Shown here: positions 27,665 to 36,033 of the stretch, one piece after another
Layout of the letters: each line of letters begins with the position of its first letter
Numbering within the stretch: the stretch's first letter is position 1
Source of the DNA: Sphingomonas sp. BK235
Lineage (GTDB): Bacteria; Pseudomonadota; Alphaproteobacteria; Sphingomonadales; Sphingomonadaceae
DNA length: 64,000 bases
Direction of reading: 5' to 3'
Assembly: GCF_004345855.1 (NCBI RefSeq)
Contig: NZ_SLXN01000002.1
Span: 620,001-684,000 of the forward strand
Position numbers and translations under genes: made by a program
The notes under the pieces: model-generated
Databases searched by the model: none
Seen by the model: only the letters and a program-made list of their open reading frames with translations
Told to the model about the DNA's origin: nothing

Positions 27665-28774
27665 ATGTCGGAGGGTGAGCGCGCACGACAGCTGGACGCC
27701 CCGGACGCGGCGAACGATGCCGCGCTCGATCTGTCGCGGCGCTATCTCGCGCTCGCGGCGGAGGCGGCCGACCGGCTGCTCGCCGCGACCGACCCGGCGC
27801 GGATGGTCGACGAGCTGTTCGCGCTGATCCGCGACGAACTCGGGCTCGACGTCTTCTTCAACTATCGCCTCGACGCGGGGGTGCTGCGGCTCGAGGCCTA
27901 TGCCGGGCTGACCGAGGCGCAGGCGCGGGCGGGCGCGGTGCTCGGCATGGGGGAGGCGGTGTGCGGCTGCGCCGCGCGCGACCGTCGCCGCATCCACGCC
28001 GAGCACGTGCAGGGGTCGGTCGACCCGCAGCTCGCCTTCGTCCGCGCGGTCGGGCTGGACTGCTACGCCTGCACGCCGTTGCTCCACGGCGACACGCTGC
28101 TGGGCACGCTCGGCTTCGGGCGCCGTGGCCGCGCCTGTTTCACCGCGGAGGAGCTGCAGTTGCTCCACACGCTCTGCCATTATGTCGCGCTGGCCAAGCT
28201 GCGGCTGCGCCAGGAGGAACAGCTCCGCCGCAACATCGAGGAGCGCGACCGGCTGCTCGCCGAGCTCAACCATCGCGTCCGCAACAACCTCCAGATGGCG
28301 GTGGGGGTGGTGCGCAACGAGCTGCGCGGCGCCGACGAGCCGCCGTCGCCCGCGCTCGCCACCGTGGCGGCGCGGCTCGAGCTGATCGCGCTGGCGCACC
28401 GCCCGCTCTACCAGGCGGGCGACGGCAGCACGCTCGCGGTCGACGCGGTCGAGATCCTCGACGGCGCGATCGAGCTGACCACCGCGGGCGAGGGCAGCGT
28501 CGCGGCGCGCGAGCGGGTGATGATCCCGATCGAACAGGCGGTGGCCTTCTCGCTGTTGGTCCACGCGCTGCTCACCGGGCGCGGTGCCGGCCCGCGCGTC
28601 GCGCTCACCCGCCGCGGCGACGTGCTGGAGACGCTCATCACCGCGGTCGACCCCGCCGCGGGCGCGCCGCCGCTCGACCGGCTGGCGAGCTCGCTGCTGC
28701 GCCAGCTCAACGCCAGCCTGTACGAGGAGGGCGGCTCGATCCATCTGAGGTTCCCGCTGATCCATGCAGGCTGA
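27665..28774 (+). CDS. GAF-domain HWE/HisKA_2-type kinase with degenerate ATPase domain
   Basis: The 369-residue cytosolic protein has a GAF domain (about residues 50-175; GMGEAVCGCAARDRRRIHAE, CYACTPLLHGDTLLGTLGFG) and a HisKA_2-type H-box with His203 (LLAELNHRVRNNLQ). The remaining C-terminal 150 residues lack the N-box and the DxGxG nucleotide motifs of a HATPase domain. It may therefore act as a histidine phosphotransfer or sequestering protein rather than an active kinase (inference). The last 11 bases overlap the receiver gene start, so the two are coupled. Confidence 0.78.
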   Translation: MSEGERARQLDAPDAANDAALDLSRRYLALAAEAADRLLAATDPARMVDELFALIRDELGLDVFFNYRLDAGVLRLEAYAGLTEAQARAGAVLGMGEAVCGCAARDRRRIHAEHVQGSVDPQLAFVRAVGLDCYACTPLLHGDTLLGTLGFGRRGRACFTAEELQLLHTLCHYVALAKLRLRQEEQLRRNIEERDRLLAELNHRVRNNLQMAVGVVRNELRGADEPPSPALATVAARLELIALAHRPLYQAGDGSTLAVDAVEILDGAIELTTAGEGSVAARERVMIPIEQAVAFSLLVHALLTGRGAGPRVALTRRGDVLETLITAVDPAAGAPPLDRLASSLLRQLNASLYEEGGSIHLRFPLIHAG

Positions 28775-29192
28775 CACCGATACGCGCGCGCTGCGGCTCC
28801 TCGTCGTCGAGGACGAGGCGATCATCGCCATGCTGGTGGAGGACGCGCTGACCATGGCGGGGCATGTCGTCGTCGGCGTCGCCGAGAGCGCGGGCGAGGC
28901 GCTCGACCTGGCCGCGCGCGAGCCGATCGACCTGGCGCTGTGCGACGTGCGGCTGGCCGAGAACGACAGCGGCATCGCGGTGGCGCGCGCGCTGTCGGCG
29001 CGCGGCATCCCGTGCCTGTACGTCAGCGGCAATTGCCCGACCGAGGCGGACCATCCGCTGATCGTCGGCTGCGTCGGCAAGCCCTTCGCCACCGCGGCGC
29101 TGAGCCGCGCGGTGGAGGCGGCCTATCGCATCGCGCAGGGCGAGCGCGAGGTCGCGGTGCCCAAGAGCATGCACCTGTTCGCGCGCGACTGA
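28764..29192 (+). CDS. Single-domain response regulator (receiver only)
   Basis: The 142-residue receiver has the acidic pocket (VVEDEA), phospho-acceptor Asp in LALCDVRL, conserved switch Ser/Thr (YVSGN) and Lys (VGKPF). There is no output domain. The LLVVEDEAIIAMLVEDALT opening resembles receivers that work with HWE kinases in alphaproteobacteria. It is translationally coupled to the preceding GAF/H-box protein, which is its likely partner. The last 20 residues form a short basic tail. Confidence 0.88.
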   Translation: MQADTDTRALRLLVVEDEAIIAMLVEDALTMAGHVVVGVAESAGEALDLAAREPIDLALCDVRLAENDSGIAVARALSARGIPCLYVSGNCPTEADHPLIVGCVGKPFATAALSRAVEAAYRIAQGEREVAVPKSMHLFARD

Positions 29193-29272
29193 CTGTCCCG
29201 CGGCGGCGCGCGACTCCGCTGGACCGCGGCGCCCCCGCCGAGCTAAGCGGGCCGCGGGCAACAGGGGGTTTC

Positions 29273-30820
29273 ATGGCGGGTCGCGGCGTTCTGGCCGGCC
29301 TCATCGCGCTGCTGACGCTGCTGCTGCTGGTGCCGGCGGCGGTCAACCGCGGCGTGATCCAGTTCCCCGACACCACCACTTATGTCCGCGGGTTCGACGC
29401 CGCGGTGGTCGCGGCGACGGGCCATGGCTCGTCCTGGTCGGAGGACGCGCGCCGCGCACTGGCCGAGGCGCGCGCCGCCGCGCCGCGCGCGCCCGCCACG
29501 GCGGAGGAGGCGGGGACGGGCGAGGCGGGCGCGAGCCAGACAGGGGCGAGCGAGGCGGGGGCGAGCGAGGCGGCCGCGCCCGCGCGCCGCACCGGCGCCT
29601 TCACCGTCGTGCTCTCGGGCCGGTCAATCTATTACGGCGCGCTGCTCTATGTCGCGCACTGGCTCGGCAGCCTGTGGTGGGTCGCGCTGGCGCAGGCCGC
29701 GCTCACCGCCACCGCGATCCTGCTCGCGGCGCGACGCCTGATCGGGGCCGAGGCGCCCGCGGAGCGGCTCTGGCCGGTGCTCGCGATCGCGCTGGTGACC
29801 AGCGTCGGGATGCAGGTGGCGCTGCTGATGCCCGACATCTTCGCGCCGCTGGCGATCCTGGCGACCGCGCAGATCGCGCTGTTCTGGCCGCGGCTCGGCA
29901 CGGGCGAGCGACTCTTCTGGCCGCTGCTGCTCGCCGCGGCGGCGCTGTTCCACAGCGGCAACATCCTCGTGATCGGGCTGCTCGCGGCGGGCCTGGTGGC
30001 GTGGCGGGTCGTCGGGCGCGCGCGGCTGACGCTGCTGCCGATCCTGCTCGCGCTGCTCACCGGGGTCGCGGGCGAGGCGGCGTTCGGCGCGGCGGTGCGC
30101 GCCGCGACCGGCGCCGGACCGGTCCGCCCGCCCTTCGTCGCGGCGCGGCTGATCGCGGACGGACCCGGCCGCCGCTATCTGGCGCACGCCTGCGCCGAGG
30201 GTTCGACGCTGACGCTCTGCCGCTATCGCACCCGCATCCCCGACGACAGCGACGCCTTCCTCTGGGCGAGCACGCCCGGCAGCTTCATGGCGATGCCCGC
30301 GGAGGACCGCCGCCGCGTCGCCGCGGAGGAGCGCGGCTTCGCCCTCGCGGTGCTGGCGGACGCGCCGCTGGCGGTGATCGGCACCTCGCTGCGCAACATC
30401 GGCGGGCAGCTGCTCCGCTGGCAGGTCGACGATATCGCCGACGCACGCCGCGGCGGGGTCAATCGCGCCAAACTGCCCCCCGAGGTGCGCGCCGCCTATG
30501 ACCGGACCCGCGCCGCGCACGGTGACTTCCCGAGCGGTTATTATGACGCGCTCGCGCTGCCGGTGACGCTGCTGGCGGCGGCGGTGCTGCTCGCGCTGGC
30601 GCTGCCGCGGCGCGCGGGGATGCCCGCGGCGCGGCGCGGCTATGTCGCGGTGGTGGTGGCGGGGATCCTGCTCAACGCGGCGGTGTGCGGCGCCTTCTCC
30701 AAGCCGCACGACCGCTATCAGAGCCGCGTGATCTGGCTGGTCCCGCTGCTCGCCACCGCCGCGCTGATCGGCGCGCGGCGCCGCGCGCCCGTCCGCGGCG
30801 CGGCGCCCGCGAACGTCTGA
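29273..30820 (+). CDS. Polytopic membrane protein with Ala/Ser-rich repeat insert
   Basis: The 515-residue protein has an N-terminal helix followed by about nine to ten hydrophobic helices and a basic C-terminus. A periplasmic-type motif IQFPDTTTYVRGFD follows helix 1. Residues about 65-105 are low-complexity: alternating Ala, Glu, Gly and Ser with repeated GAS units (TGASEAGASEAA). Late segments (FSKPHDRYQSRVIWLVPLLA) resemble integral-membrane glycosyltransferase-like or O-antigen-type proteins, but I cannot assign a family. ATG 29273 follows CAGGGGGTTTC. Confidence 0.7.
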   Translation: MAGRGVLAGLIALLTLLLLVPAAVNRGVIQFPDTTTYVRGFDAAVVAATGHGSSWSEDARRALAEARAAAPRAPATAEEAGTGEAGASQTGASEAGASEAAAPARRTGAFTVVLSGRSIYYGALLYVAHWLGSLWWVALAQAALTATAILLAARRLIGAEAPAERLWPVLAIALVTSVGMQVALLMPDIFAPLAILATAQIALFWPRLGTGERLFWPLLLAAAALFHSGNILVIGLLAAGLVAWRVVGRARLTLLPILLALLTGVAGEAAFGAAVRAATGAGPVRPPFVAARLIADGPGRRYLAHACAEGSTLTLCRYRTRIPDDSDAFLWASTPGSFMAMPAEDRRRVAAEERGFALAVLADAPLAVIGTSLRNIGGQLLRWQVDDIADARRGGVNRAKLPPEVRAAYDRTRAAHGDFPSGYYDALALPVTLLAAAVLLALALPRRAGMPAARRGYVAVVVAGILLNAAVCGAFSKPHDRYQSRVIWLVPLLATAALIGARRRAPVRGAAPANV

Positions 30821-30943
30821 ACCTCCGCCCGGGCGCATAGCGCTACCACCCGCGCCGCGCCGGTTGACCCGGACGCGCCCGCGCTTACTCTCGCCGGCGA
30901 ACCGGCGTCGTCGCGGACGATAGCGATAACAGGGAGAGGGTGG

Positions 30944-31996
30944 ATGAGGCTCGCACGCGGCGCGGCGATCGCGCTGGCCATGATCGCGGCACCCGCCGCG
31001 GCGCAGGTGGCGACCCCCGCGCCCCCCGCCGTGCCGGGCGCGCGCGCCGCGACGGTGGAGCGGATCACCGTCCATTCCCCCGCGCTCGAGCACAGCCTGG
31101 AGGGCGACAGCGCGGATCGCGCGGTGATCGTCGTGCTGCCGCCGAGCTATCGCACGAGCCCGCGGCGGCGCTACCCGGTGGTCTATGCGCTCCACGGTTA
31201 CTCGATCGGCGCCGAGCAATGGACCCGCGAGATCCACGTGCCCCAGACGATCGAGGGCGCCTTCGCCAAGGGCGCGCGCGAGATGATCGTGGTGCTGCCC
31301 GACAGCAAGACCGCGCACAACGGCTCGATGTATTCCGCCTCGGTGACGACGGGCGACTATGAGACCTTCGTGTCGCGCGACCTCGTCGCCTTCGTCGACG
31401 CGCGGTATCGCACCGTCGCCGACCGCGCGAGCCGCGGGCTCGCGGGCCATTCGATGGGGGGCTATGGCACCGCGCGCATCGGCATGAAGCATCCCGAGGT
31501 CTTCGGTGCGCTCTATATGATGAGCCCGTGCTGTCTCTCGGCGCGTACGCCGGGGGGCGATGCCGCCGCGGACGAGCGCGCCGTCGCGGCGCTGCGCACG
31601 CCCGGCGATTCGGCGACGCTGGGCTGGGGCCAGCGCGCGCAGCTCGCCGCCGCCGCGGCCTGGTCGCCCAACCCGCGCAAACCGCCGCTCTTCCTCGACC
31701 TGCCGACCGAGAACGGCCGCGCGCGCCCCGAGGTGGTGGCGCGCTGGGCGGCCAACGCCCCGCTCGCGATGCTCGACCAATATGTCGGCAATCTCCGCCG
31801 CTACCGCGCGATCGGGCTCGACGTCGGCGATCGCGACGGGCTGAAGGACGACGCGCGCGCGCTGCACGACGCGCTCGACCGCTACGGCATCGCGCACCGC
31901 TGGGCGGTCTATCCCGGCGACCATGTCAGTGGGGTGGCGACGCGCGTCCAGGACGAGGTGATCCCCTTCTTCGCGCAGTCGCTGGTCTTCCCGTGA
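30944..31996 (+). CDS. Secreted esterase of the EstD/FrmB/antigen-85-like family
   Basis: The 350-residue alpha/beta hydrolase has a signal peptide (IALAMIAAPAAAQ). Features are the oxyanion region YPVVYALHGYSIGAEQW, the nucleophile elbow GLAGHSMGGYGTARIG with catalytic Ser, and a C-terminal His in YPGDHVSGV. It probably hydrolyses short acyl or sugar esters in the periplasm. ATG 30944 follows AGGGAGAGGGTGG. It is monocistronic. Substrate unknown. Confidence 0.85.
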   Translation: MRLARGAAIALAMIAAPAAAQVATPAPPAVPGARAATVERITVHSPALEHSLEGDSADRAVIVVLPPSYRTSPRRRYPVVYALHGYSIGAEQWTREIHVPQTIEGAFAKGAREMIVVLPDSKTAHNGSMYSASVTTGDYETFVSRDLVAFVDARYRTVADRASRGLAGHSMGGYGTARIGMKHPEVFGALYMMSPCCLSARTPGGDAAADERAVAALRTPGDSATLGWGQRAQLAAAAAWSPNPRKPPLFLDLPTENGRARPEVVARWAANAPLAMLDQYVGNLRRYRAIGLDVGDRDGLKDDARALHDALDRYGIAHRWAVYPGDHVSGVATRVQDEVIPFFAQSLVFP

Positions 31997-32116
31997 GGCG
32001 CGGGCGGCCGGCGGCGCTGCTGCCGCTCGCCGCGTGCGGGGAGCTTCGGCGCAGCCGTGGCGCGCGGGCGGGGCGACGGCAGCTCGCGTCTGATCCATCG
32101 CCACGAAACGTGCTCC

Positions 32117-32159
32117 GGAGCCCAGTGCGGCTGGCGTGACGTGCGTGGCACTGGGCTCC
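32117..32159. repeat. 12-bp inverted repeat with 19-nt loop
   Basis: Arms GGAGCCCAGTGC (32117-32128) and GCACTGGGCTCC (32148-32159) are perfect complements. The right arm also begins a second hairpin with arms CTCCTGC and GCAGGAG (32156-32162 and 32167-32173), so two mutually exclusive stems are possible. It may be a terminator of the esterase gene or part of a repeat element. Confidence 0.6.
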
Positions 32160-32273
32160 TGCATCCGCAGGAGCGCGCCGCGGTTTCACACCGGATCGAT
32201 CATACGCTGGAGCCTGGTTCACCCCAGTTGAACCGGTGGTGCGGACCCAAAAGGCGGCTTGCTCTTCATCATC

Positions 32274-32367
32274 GTCATCCCGGCCTCGCGCCGGGATCCA
32301 TTCCTCCGCGAGAGCAACCCCCGCGGCTCTCGCGGCACCATGGATCCCGGGTCGAGCCCGGGATGAC
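32274..32367. repeat. 94-bp inverted-repeat element, copy 2
   Basis: The element begins GTCATCCCGGCCTCGCGCCG and ends GAGCCCGGGATGAC. It is the same length as the copy at 17496-17589 and has the same end arms and middle part. In this copy the central segment folds around GAGAGCAACCCCCGCGGCTC. It lies in a convergent-free gap outside any gene. Confidence 0.8.
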
Positions 32368-32415
32368 GGGTGGAGCCAGCCGCCTTCGCGACAATGACGC
32401 TTTTGAGTCCGAACC

Positions 32416-32441
32416 CCTGCTCCTGCGTCTGCAGGAGCAGG
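32416..32441. repeat. 11-bp stem hairpin
   Basis: Perfect arms CCTGCTCCTGC and GCAGGAGCAGG are separated by GTCT, about 230 bp before the transporter start. The core CTCCTGC...GCAGGAG matches the small hairpin at 32156-32173, so the two may be copies of one short palindromic element flanking the 94-bp repeat. Confidence 0.6.
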
Positions 32442-32673
32442 CCGCTGGTTCAAAACCGGCGGATCAGCCCCTGGCGCATCGAAGGCGGCCGCGGCACGTC
32501 GGGGCAGGTGACGGCCAACCTCAGCGCGGCGTCGCCCCGTTCCGCCACGCGCCCGGCGAGCGCATGGGCTGGACGCCGTCGATGCCGGGGAAGAGCGGCC
32601 GAGCCGCGCGCGCCCCTTGACGCTGCACCGCAACATCGCCAGCTCTGCTGTCTCTTCCAACCGGGGACATGCC

Positions 32674-33858
32674 ATGGCGACCGCTATCGCCGACGCGCGC
32701 CACGCGCCTGTCGGCCTGATCCATCTGTCGCTTGCGGTGGGCGGGTTCGCGATCGGCACCACCGAGTTCGCGACGATGAGCCTGCTGCCCGACATGGCGC
32801 GCAGCCTCGGTGTCGACGCGCCCACCGCGGGGCATGTCATCAGCGCCTATGCGATGGGCGTGGTGGTGGGCGCGCCGACGCTCGCGGTGCTCGGCGCGCG
32901 CATGGCGCGGCGCACGCTGCTGATCGCGCTGATGACGCTGTTCGCGATCGGCAACGCGCTGTCGGCGGTGGCGCCGAGCTATGCGACGATGATGCTCGCG
33001 CGCTTCGTCGCGGGGCTGCCGCACGGCGCCTATTTCGGCATCGCGATGCTGGTCGCCGCCTCGCTGGTCGATCAGGGGCGGCGCACCCAGGCGGTGGCGC
33101 GCGTGATGCTGGGGCTGACGGTGGCGACGATCGTCGGCGTGCCGCTGGCCAATCTGATGGGGCAATTGATCGGCTGGCGCTCGTGCTTCCTGCTGGTCGC
33201 GGGGCTGGCGGGCCTGACCGCGGCGCTGGTCGCCGCCTTCGCGCCGCGCGACCGCGGCGACCCGGCGGCGAGCCCGTTGCGCGAGCTGGGCGCGCTGCGC
33301 CGCGCGCAGGTGTGGCTGACGCTGGGGGTGGGCGCGATCGGCTTCGGCGGGATGTTCGCGGTCTATACCTATCTCGCCGACACGATGGTGGCGGTGACCC
33401 AGGTCGGCCCGCGGATGGTGCCCTTCGCGCTGATGGCGTTCGGCATCGGCATGACATTGGGCAATATCGTGGTGCCACGCTTCGCCGACCGCGCGCTGCT
33501 GCCGACCGCGGCGGGGGTGCTGGTGTGGAGCCTGGTCGCGCTGTTGCTCTGGCCGCTCGCGGCGCCGCAGCTCTGGTCGGTGCTCGTGGCGATGCTCGCG
33601 ATCGGGGTCGGCGGCGCGCTGGGCAGCGTGCTGCAGACGCGGCTGATGGACGTGGCGGGCGACGCGCAGGCGCTGGCGGCGGCGCTCAACCATTCGGCCT
33701 TCAACACCGCCAACGCGCTCGGGCCGTGGCTCGGCGGGCTGGTGATCGCGGCGGGCTATGGCTGGACCTCGACCGGCTGGGTCGGCGCGGCGCTGGCGCT
33801 GTGCGGGCTGGGCGTGCTGGCCGCGTCGATGCTGCTGGACCGCGCGCGCGGGCGGTGA
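32674..33858 (+). CDS. DHA1-family MFS transporter (AraJ/YdhP-like)
   Basis: This 394-residue, 12-helix exporter has the opening LAVGGFAIGTTEFATMSLLP, typical of the AraJ/YdhP/PbuE group of the drug:H+ antiporter-1 family. Further family marks are GHVISAYAMGVVVGAPTLAV with motif A nearby and NHSAFNTANALGPWLGG in helix 11. It likely exports a sugar, purine or drug. ATG 32674 is chosen over 32617 because the family sequence starts just after it and GGGGAC lies six bases upstream. Confidence 0.87.
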   Translation: MATAIADARHAPVGLIHLSLAVGGFAIGTTEFATMSLLPDMARSLGVDAPTAGHVISAYAMGVVVGAPTLAVLGARMARRTLLIALMTLFAIGNALSAVAPSYATMMLARFVAGLPHGAYFGIAMLVAASLVDQGRRTQAVARVMLGLTVATIVGVPLANLMGQLIGWRSCFLLVAGLAGLTAALVAAFAPRDRGDPAASPLRELGALRRAQVWLTLGVGAIGFGGMFAVYTYLADTMVAVTQVGPRMVPFALMAFGIGMTLGNIVVPRFADRALLPTAAGVLVWSLVALLLWPLAAPQLWSVLVAMLAIGVGGALGSVLQTRLMDVAGDAQALAAALNHSAFNTANALGPWLGGLVIAAGYGWTSTGWVGAALALCGLGVLAASMLLDRARGR

Positions 33859-33885
33859 GGCCGCGCGCGCCGGCTCAGCGCCCGG

Positions 33886-34671
33886 TCAGAAGGGCAGCCA
33901 CTTCGAGGTCTCGCTGAACTTCATATAGCCGACGTTGACGCCGGCGCGCCAGCCGACCCCGAGCCGCACCGGGATCAGCACGACGTTGCCGCTGCGCAGA
34001 TAGGTCGCGGCGAAACCGCCGACGAAATACAGCCGCCCCTCCGCGCCGGGGAAGCGCTTGTACAAATCGTGGGTGTCGTAGAGGTTGTAGACCAGCACGA
34101 ACACCTTGTTGGCGTCGCCGCCGACGTCGAAGCCGACCGACGGCCCGGTCCAATAGACCGGCCGCTGTCCCTCGACCTTGTGCGTCATGACCCCCGAGCC
34201 GTAGCGCAGCCCGACGACGAAGGCGCCCGAGGCCTCGCGCCCGGCGATATAGGCGTTGGGCTCGCCCTGGTCCTTGAGGATCTTCTCGATGATCTGCGCG
34301 AAGCCCTCGGCGCCCTTGCCGAACACGCCCTCGCCCGCGGCGATCAGATCGTCGCGCTTGTAGGTTTCCGCCGCGGCGGTGGTGGCGTTGGCGCGCGTGT
34401 CGCCCGGCGCCTGGCCCTGGACCGTCGCGGCGGGCGGGGTGGCGGGCAGCGGCGGCGCCTCGGCCGGGGGCAGCGGCTCGTCGTCGCGCGGCGGCTCGAC
34501 CGGGCGCGGCGCGCTGGGCGTGCGCACCGCGGGCTGGCCGCCGACGTCATTGTCGATCGCGGCATTGGGGTCGATCGTGCGCACCTGCGCGCCGACGGGG
34601 CCTGCCGTCGGCAGCACGGCCAGCGCCGTCAGGATCATCGCGCCTCGCGCGCCGCGCCACATCTTCCGCAT
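33886..34671 (-). CDS. DUF1134 periplasmic protein (EipA-like envelope integrity protein)
   Basis: The 261-residue exported protein has a signal peptide (ILTALAVLPTAGPVGAQ), a Pro-rich linker (residues about 45-90), and a C-terminal DUF1134 domain: YIAGREASGAFVVGLRYGSG, GPSVGFDVGGDANKVFVLVY and RFPGAEGRLYFVGG. In Brucella, the DUF1134 protein EipA forms a small periplasmic beta-barrel needed for cell-envelope integrity. Start 34671 places the signal peptide at the N-terminus; the longer frame upstream is not conserved. It is the last gene before the tRNA. Confidence 0.88.
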   Translation of the reverse strand: MRKMWRGARGAMILTALAVLPTAGPVGAQVRTIDPNAAIDNDVGGQPAVRTPSAPRPVEPPRDDEPLPPAEAPPLPATPPAATVQGQAPGDTRANATTAAAETYKRDDLIAAGEGVFGKGAEGFAQIIEKILKDQGEPNAYIAGREASGAFVVGLRYGSGVMTHKVEGQRPVYWTGPSVGFDVGGDANKVFVLVYNLYDTHDLYKRFPGAEGRLYFVGGFAATYLRSGNVVLIPVRLGVGWRAGVNVGYMKFSETSKWLPF

Positions 34672-34830
34672 CGTCACATCCCCACACCGGTGCCGCAGCA
34701 TAGCGACAGCATGGCTGTCGGGGCAATGAACGCGTCGACGACCCGACTCCGTGACGCGGCGCGTCGAATCCGCGCGTCCCCAGTTGATCGCGCCCGACAC
34801 GCTCGCTATAGCCGCGCCTCACGCCGGCCC

Positions 34831-34920
34831 GGAGACGTGGGTGAGTGGCTGAAACCAACGCTTTGCTAAAGCGTCATACGGGAAACCGTATCGAGGGTTC
34901 GAATCCCTCCGTCTCCGCCA
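34831..34920 (+). tRNA. tRNA-Ser (anticodon GCU)
   Basis: The 90-nt gene includes an encoded CCA end. The acceptor stem GGAGACG pairs with CGTCTCC; the anticodon loop TTGCTAA between ACGCT and AGCGT gives anticodon GCT; the long variable arm CATACGGGAAACCGTATC and the T-arm GAGGGTTCGAATCCCTC are typical of tRNA-Ser. The coding style changes immediately after its 3' end, which makes it a likely integration site. Confidence 0.97.
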
Positions 34921-35201
34921 AAAATCGCTGTTTCACCGTTGTTTAGCTCTCAAGCTGGCCGTTTTGCCCACTTAAATGCCCACTTTTAGCTTGGTCGTTG
35001 GCGACCAATGCTGGACGTACGCGAACGATGCGGCTCACGCAGGCGAGGCAAGTACGTTGCGGACACCTGTGTTGTCGGAGCGATGCCTTGCGCGACAGTC
35101 TTACAGATCCACGCGTCAGCGCGACCGCGGTGATCAGGCGTGTACTGGCTTGTCGCAAACGGATGATTGCGTGGCGGGTAGGGCGAGGTGCCCGTCGAAA
35201 C
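34921..35201. other. Gene-free interval directly after the tRNA
   Basis: No convincing ORF. The base composition is clearly more A/T-rich than the left part (for example TTTAGCTCTCAAG and CTTAAATGCCCAC near the tRNA). This is where an integrase would be expected after a tRNA, but none is intact. Confidence 0.5.
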
Positions 35202-35475
35202 TTAGCTAGCTGTCGTGGCGCCCGGCTCGGCTTTGAGCAGCTGGCGATCGCGAGCAATTTTTGCCAGTAAGGTGCGACTGCATCCGGTCGCATCCATGAT
35301 CTCCCGCCAGCTGCTGCCCGTCGCTCAGCAGAGACAAGATTGCGGCGTTTCGCAGCACGGCCGTCCGTGGCACTTTGCCCGAGGCAAAGTGCCACCAGCG
35401 ACCAAGCACGCTTCGATGTCGAAAGGGGATTCTCGAGAAGGCGTTCTTGTGCTTTCTGATCACGGCATGTTCCAA
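35202..35475 (-). pseudogene. Remnant of a recombinase-type helix-turn-helix domain (frameshifted)
   Basis: On the minus strand, one frame reads VLRNAAILSLLSDGQ; after a shift near 35320, another frame continues SWREIMDATGCSRTLLAKIA to a TAA at 35202-35204. Joined, this is LLxDGQSWREIMDATGCSRTLLAKIAR-like, the C-terminal HTH pattern of serine recombinases/resolvases. The catalytic domain is not present and a 27-bp hairpin interrupts the region. I interpret it as the decayed end of a recombinase gene. The family call rests on the HTH pattern only. Confidence 0.4.
35368..35394. repeat. 12-bp stem hairpin inside the recombinase remnant
   Basis: Perfect arms TGGCACTTTGCC and GGCAAAGTGCCA enclose a 3-nt loop. 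The position within a broken reading frame suggests a small inserted palindromic element or an old terminator. Confidence 0.6.
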
Positions 35476-35586
35476 CCCGACCTCTTCTCGGCCGAGCCTG
35501 CGGCCAAGCGCAACGACCCCGAGGCGCCTGCGCGTCGGCCGGGGTAGATCGGGGCGGGTCGCCGCCGCCCCGATCGCGTCCTGATG

Positions 35587-36033
35587 TCAGGCCTTGGCCG
35601 CCACGGGGAGACGGAAGGGAGCGCCCAGACGATTGAACGCGTTCATAGCCGCGATCGTGATCGTCAGGTCCACCAGATCCTTCGGTTCGAATGCCGCCGC
35701 AGCTGCCGCGTAGGCCTCGTCCGACGCGTGGGTCTCGCTGACGAGAGTAACCTCTTCCGCCCAGGCGAGCGCGGCGCGGTACTGGTCGGAAAACAGGTGC
35801 GGTACCTCCTCCCAGACCGGTACCAGGGCGACCTTGTCGACCGACATGGTCTTAAGAAGGTCACGCGTGTGCATGTCGATGCAGTGGGCGCATCCGTTGA
35901 TCTGCGAGACGCGCAGGAAAACGAGGTGGATCAGCTCCTCGGGCAGCGAGGTATTCTTCGTCACGTAGTGGTGAACGGCTCCGAGCGCCTTGGCGCCTTC
36001 GGGAGCTACCGTATACCAGTTAAGCCGGTCCAT
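35587..36033 (-). CDS. AhpD-like alkylhydroperoxidase / carboxymuconolactone decarboxylase family protein
   Basis: The 148-residue protein has the CMD-domain redox motif in LVFLRVSQINGCAHCIDMHT: Cys-Ala-His-Cys with the downstream His of the AhpD active site. Related proteins reduce peroxides with lipoyl or other thiol partners. FSDQYRAALAWAEEVTLVSE and IAAMNAFNRLGAPFR are family-typical. It is the first intact gene after the tRNA. The nearby broken Rrf2 gene points away from it across a 540-bp gap and may have controlled it. Confidence 0.88.
   Translation of the reverse strand: MDRLNWYTVAPEGAKALGAVHHYVTKNTSLPEELIHLVFLRVSQINGCAHCIDMHTRDLLKTMSVDKVALVPVWEEVPHLFSDQYRAALAWAEEVTLVSETHASDEAYAAAAAAFEPKDLVDLTITIAAMNAFNRLGAPFRLPVAAKA

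Larger units (their letters stand above)
31997..32673. other. Gene-free interval rich in inverted repeats
   Basis: No credible gene is present in these 677 bp between the esterase and the DHA1 transporter. The interval holds a long inverted repeat at 32117-32159, a small one at 32156-32173, the second 94-bp element and another hairpin at 32416-32441, listed separately. Confidence 0.7.
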
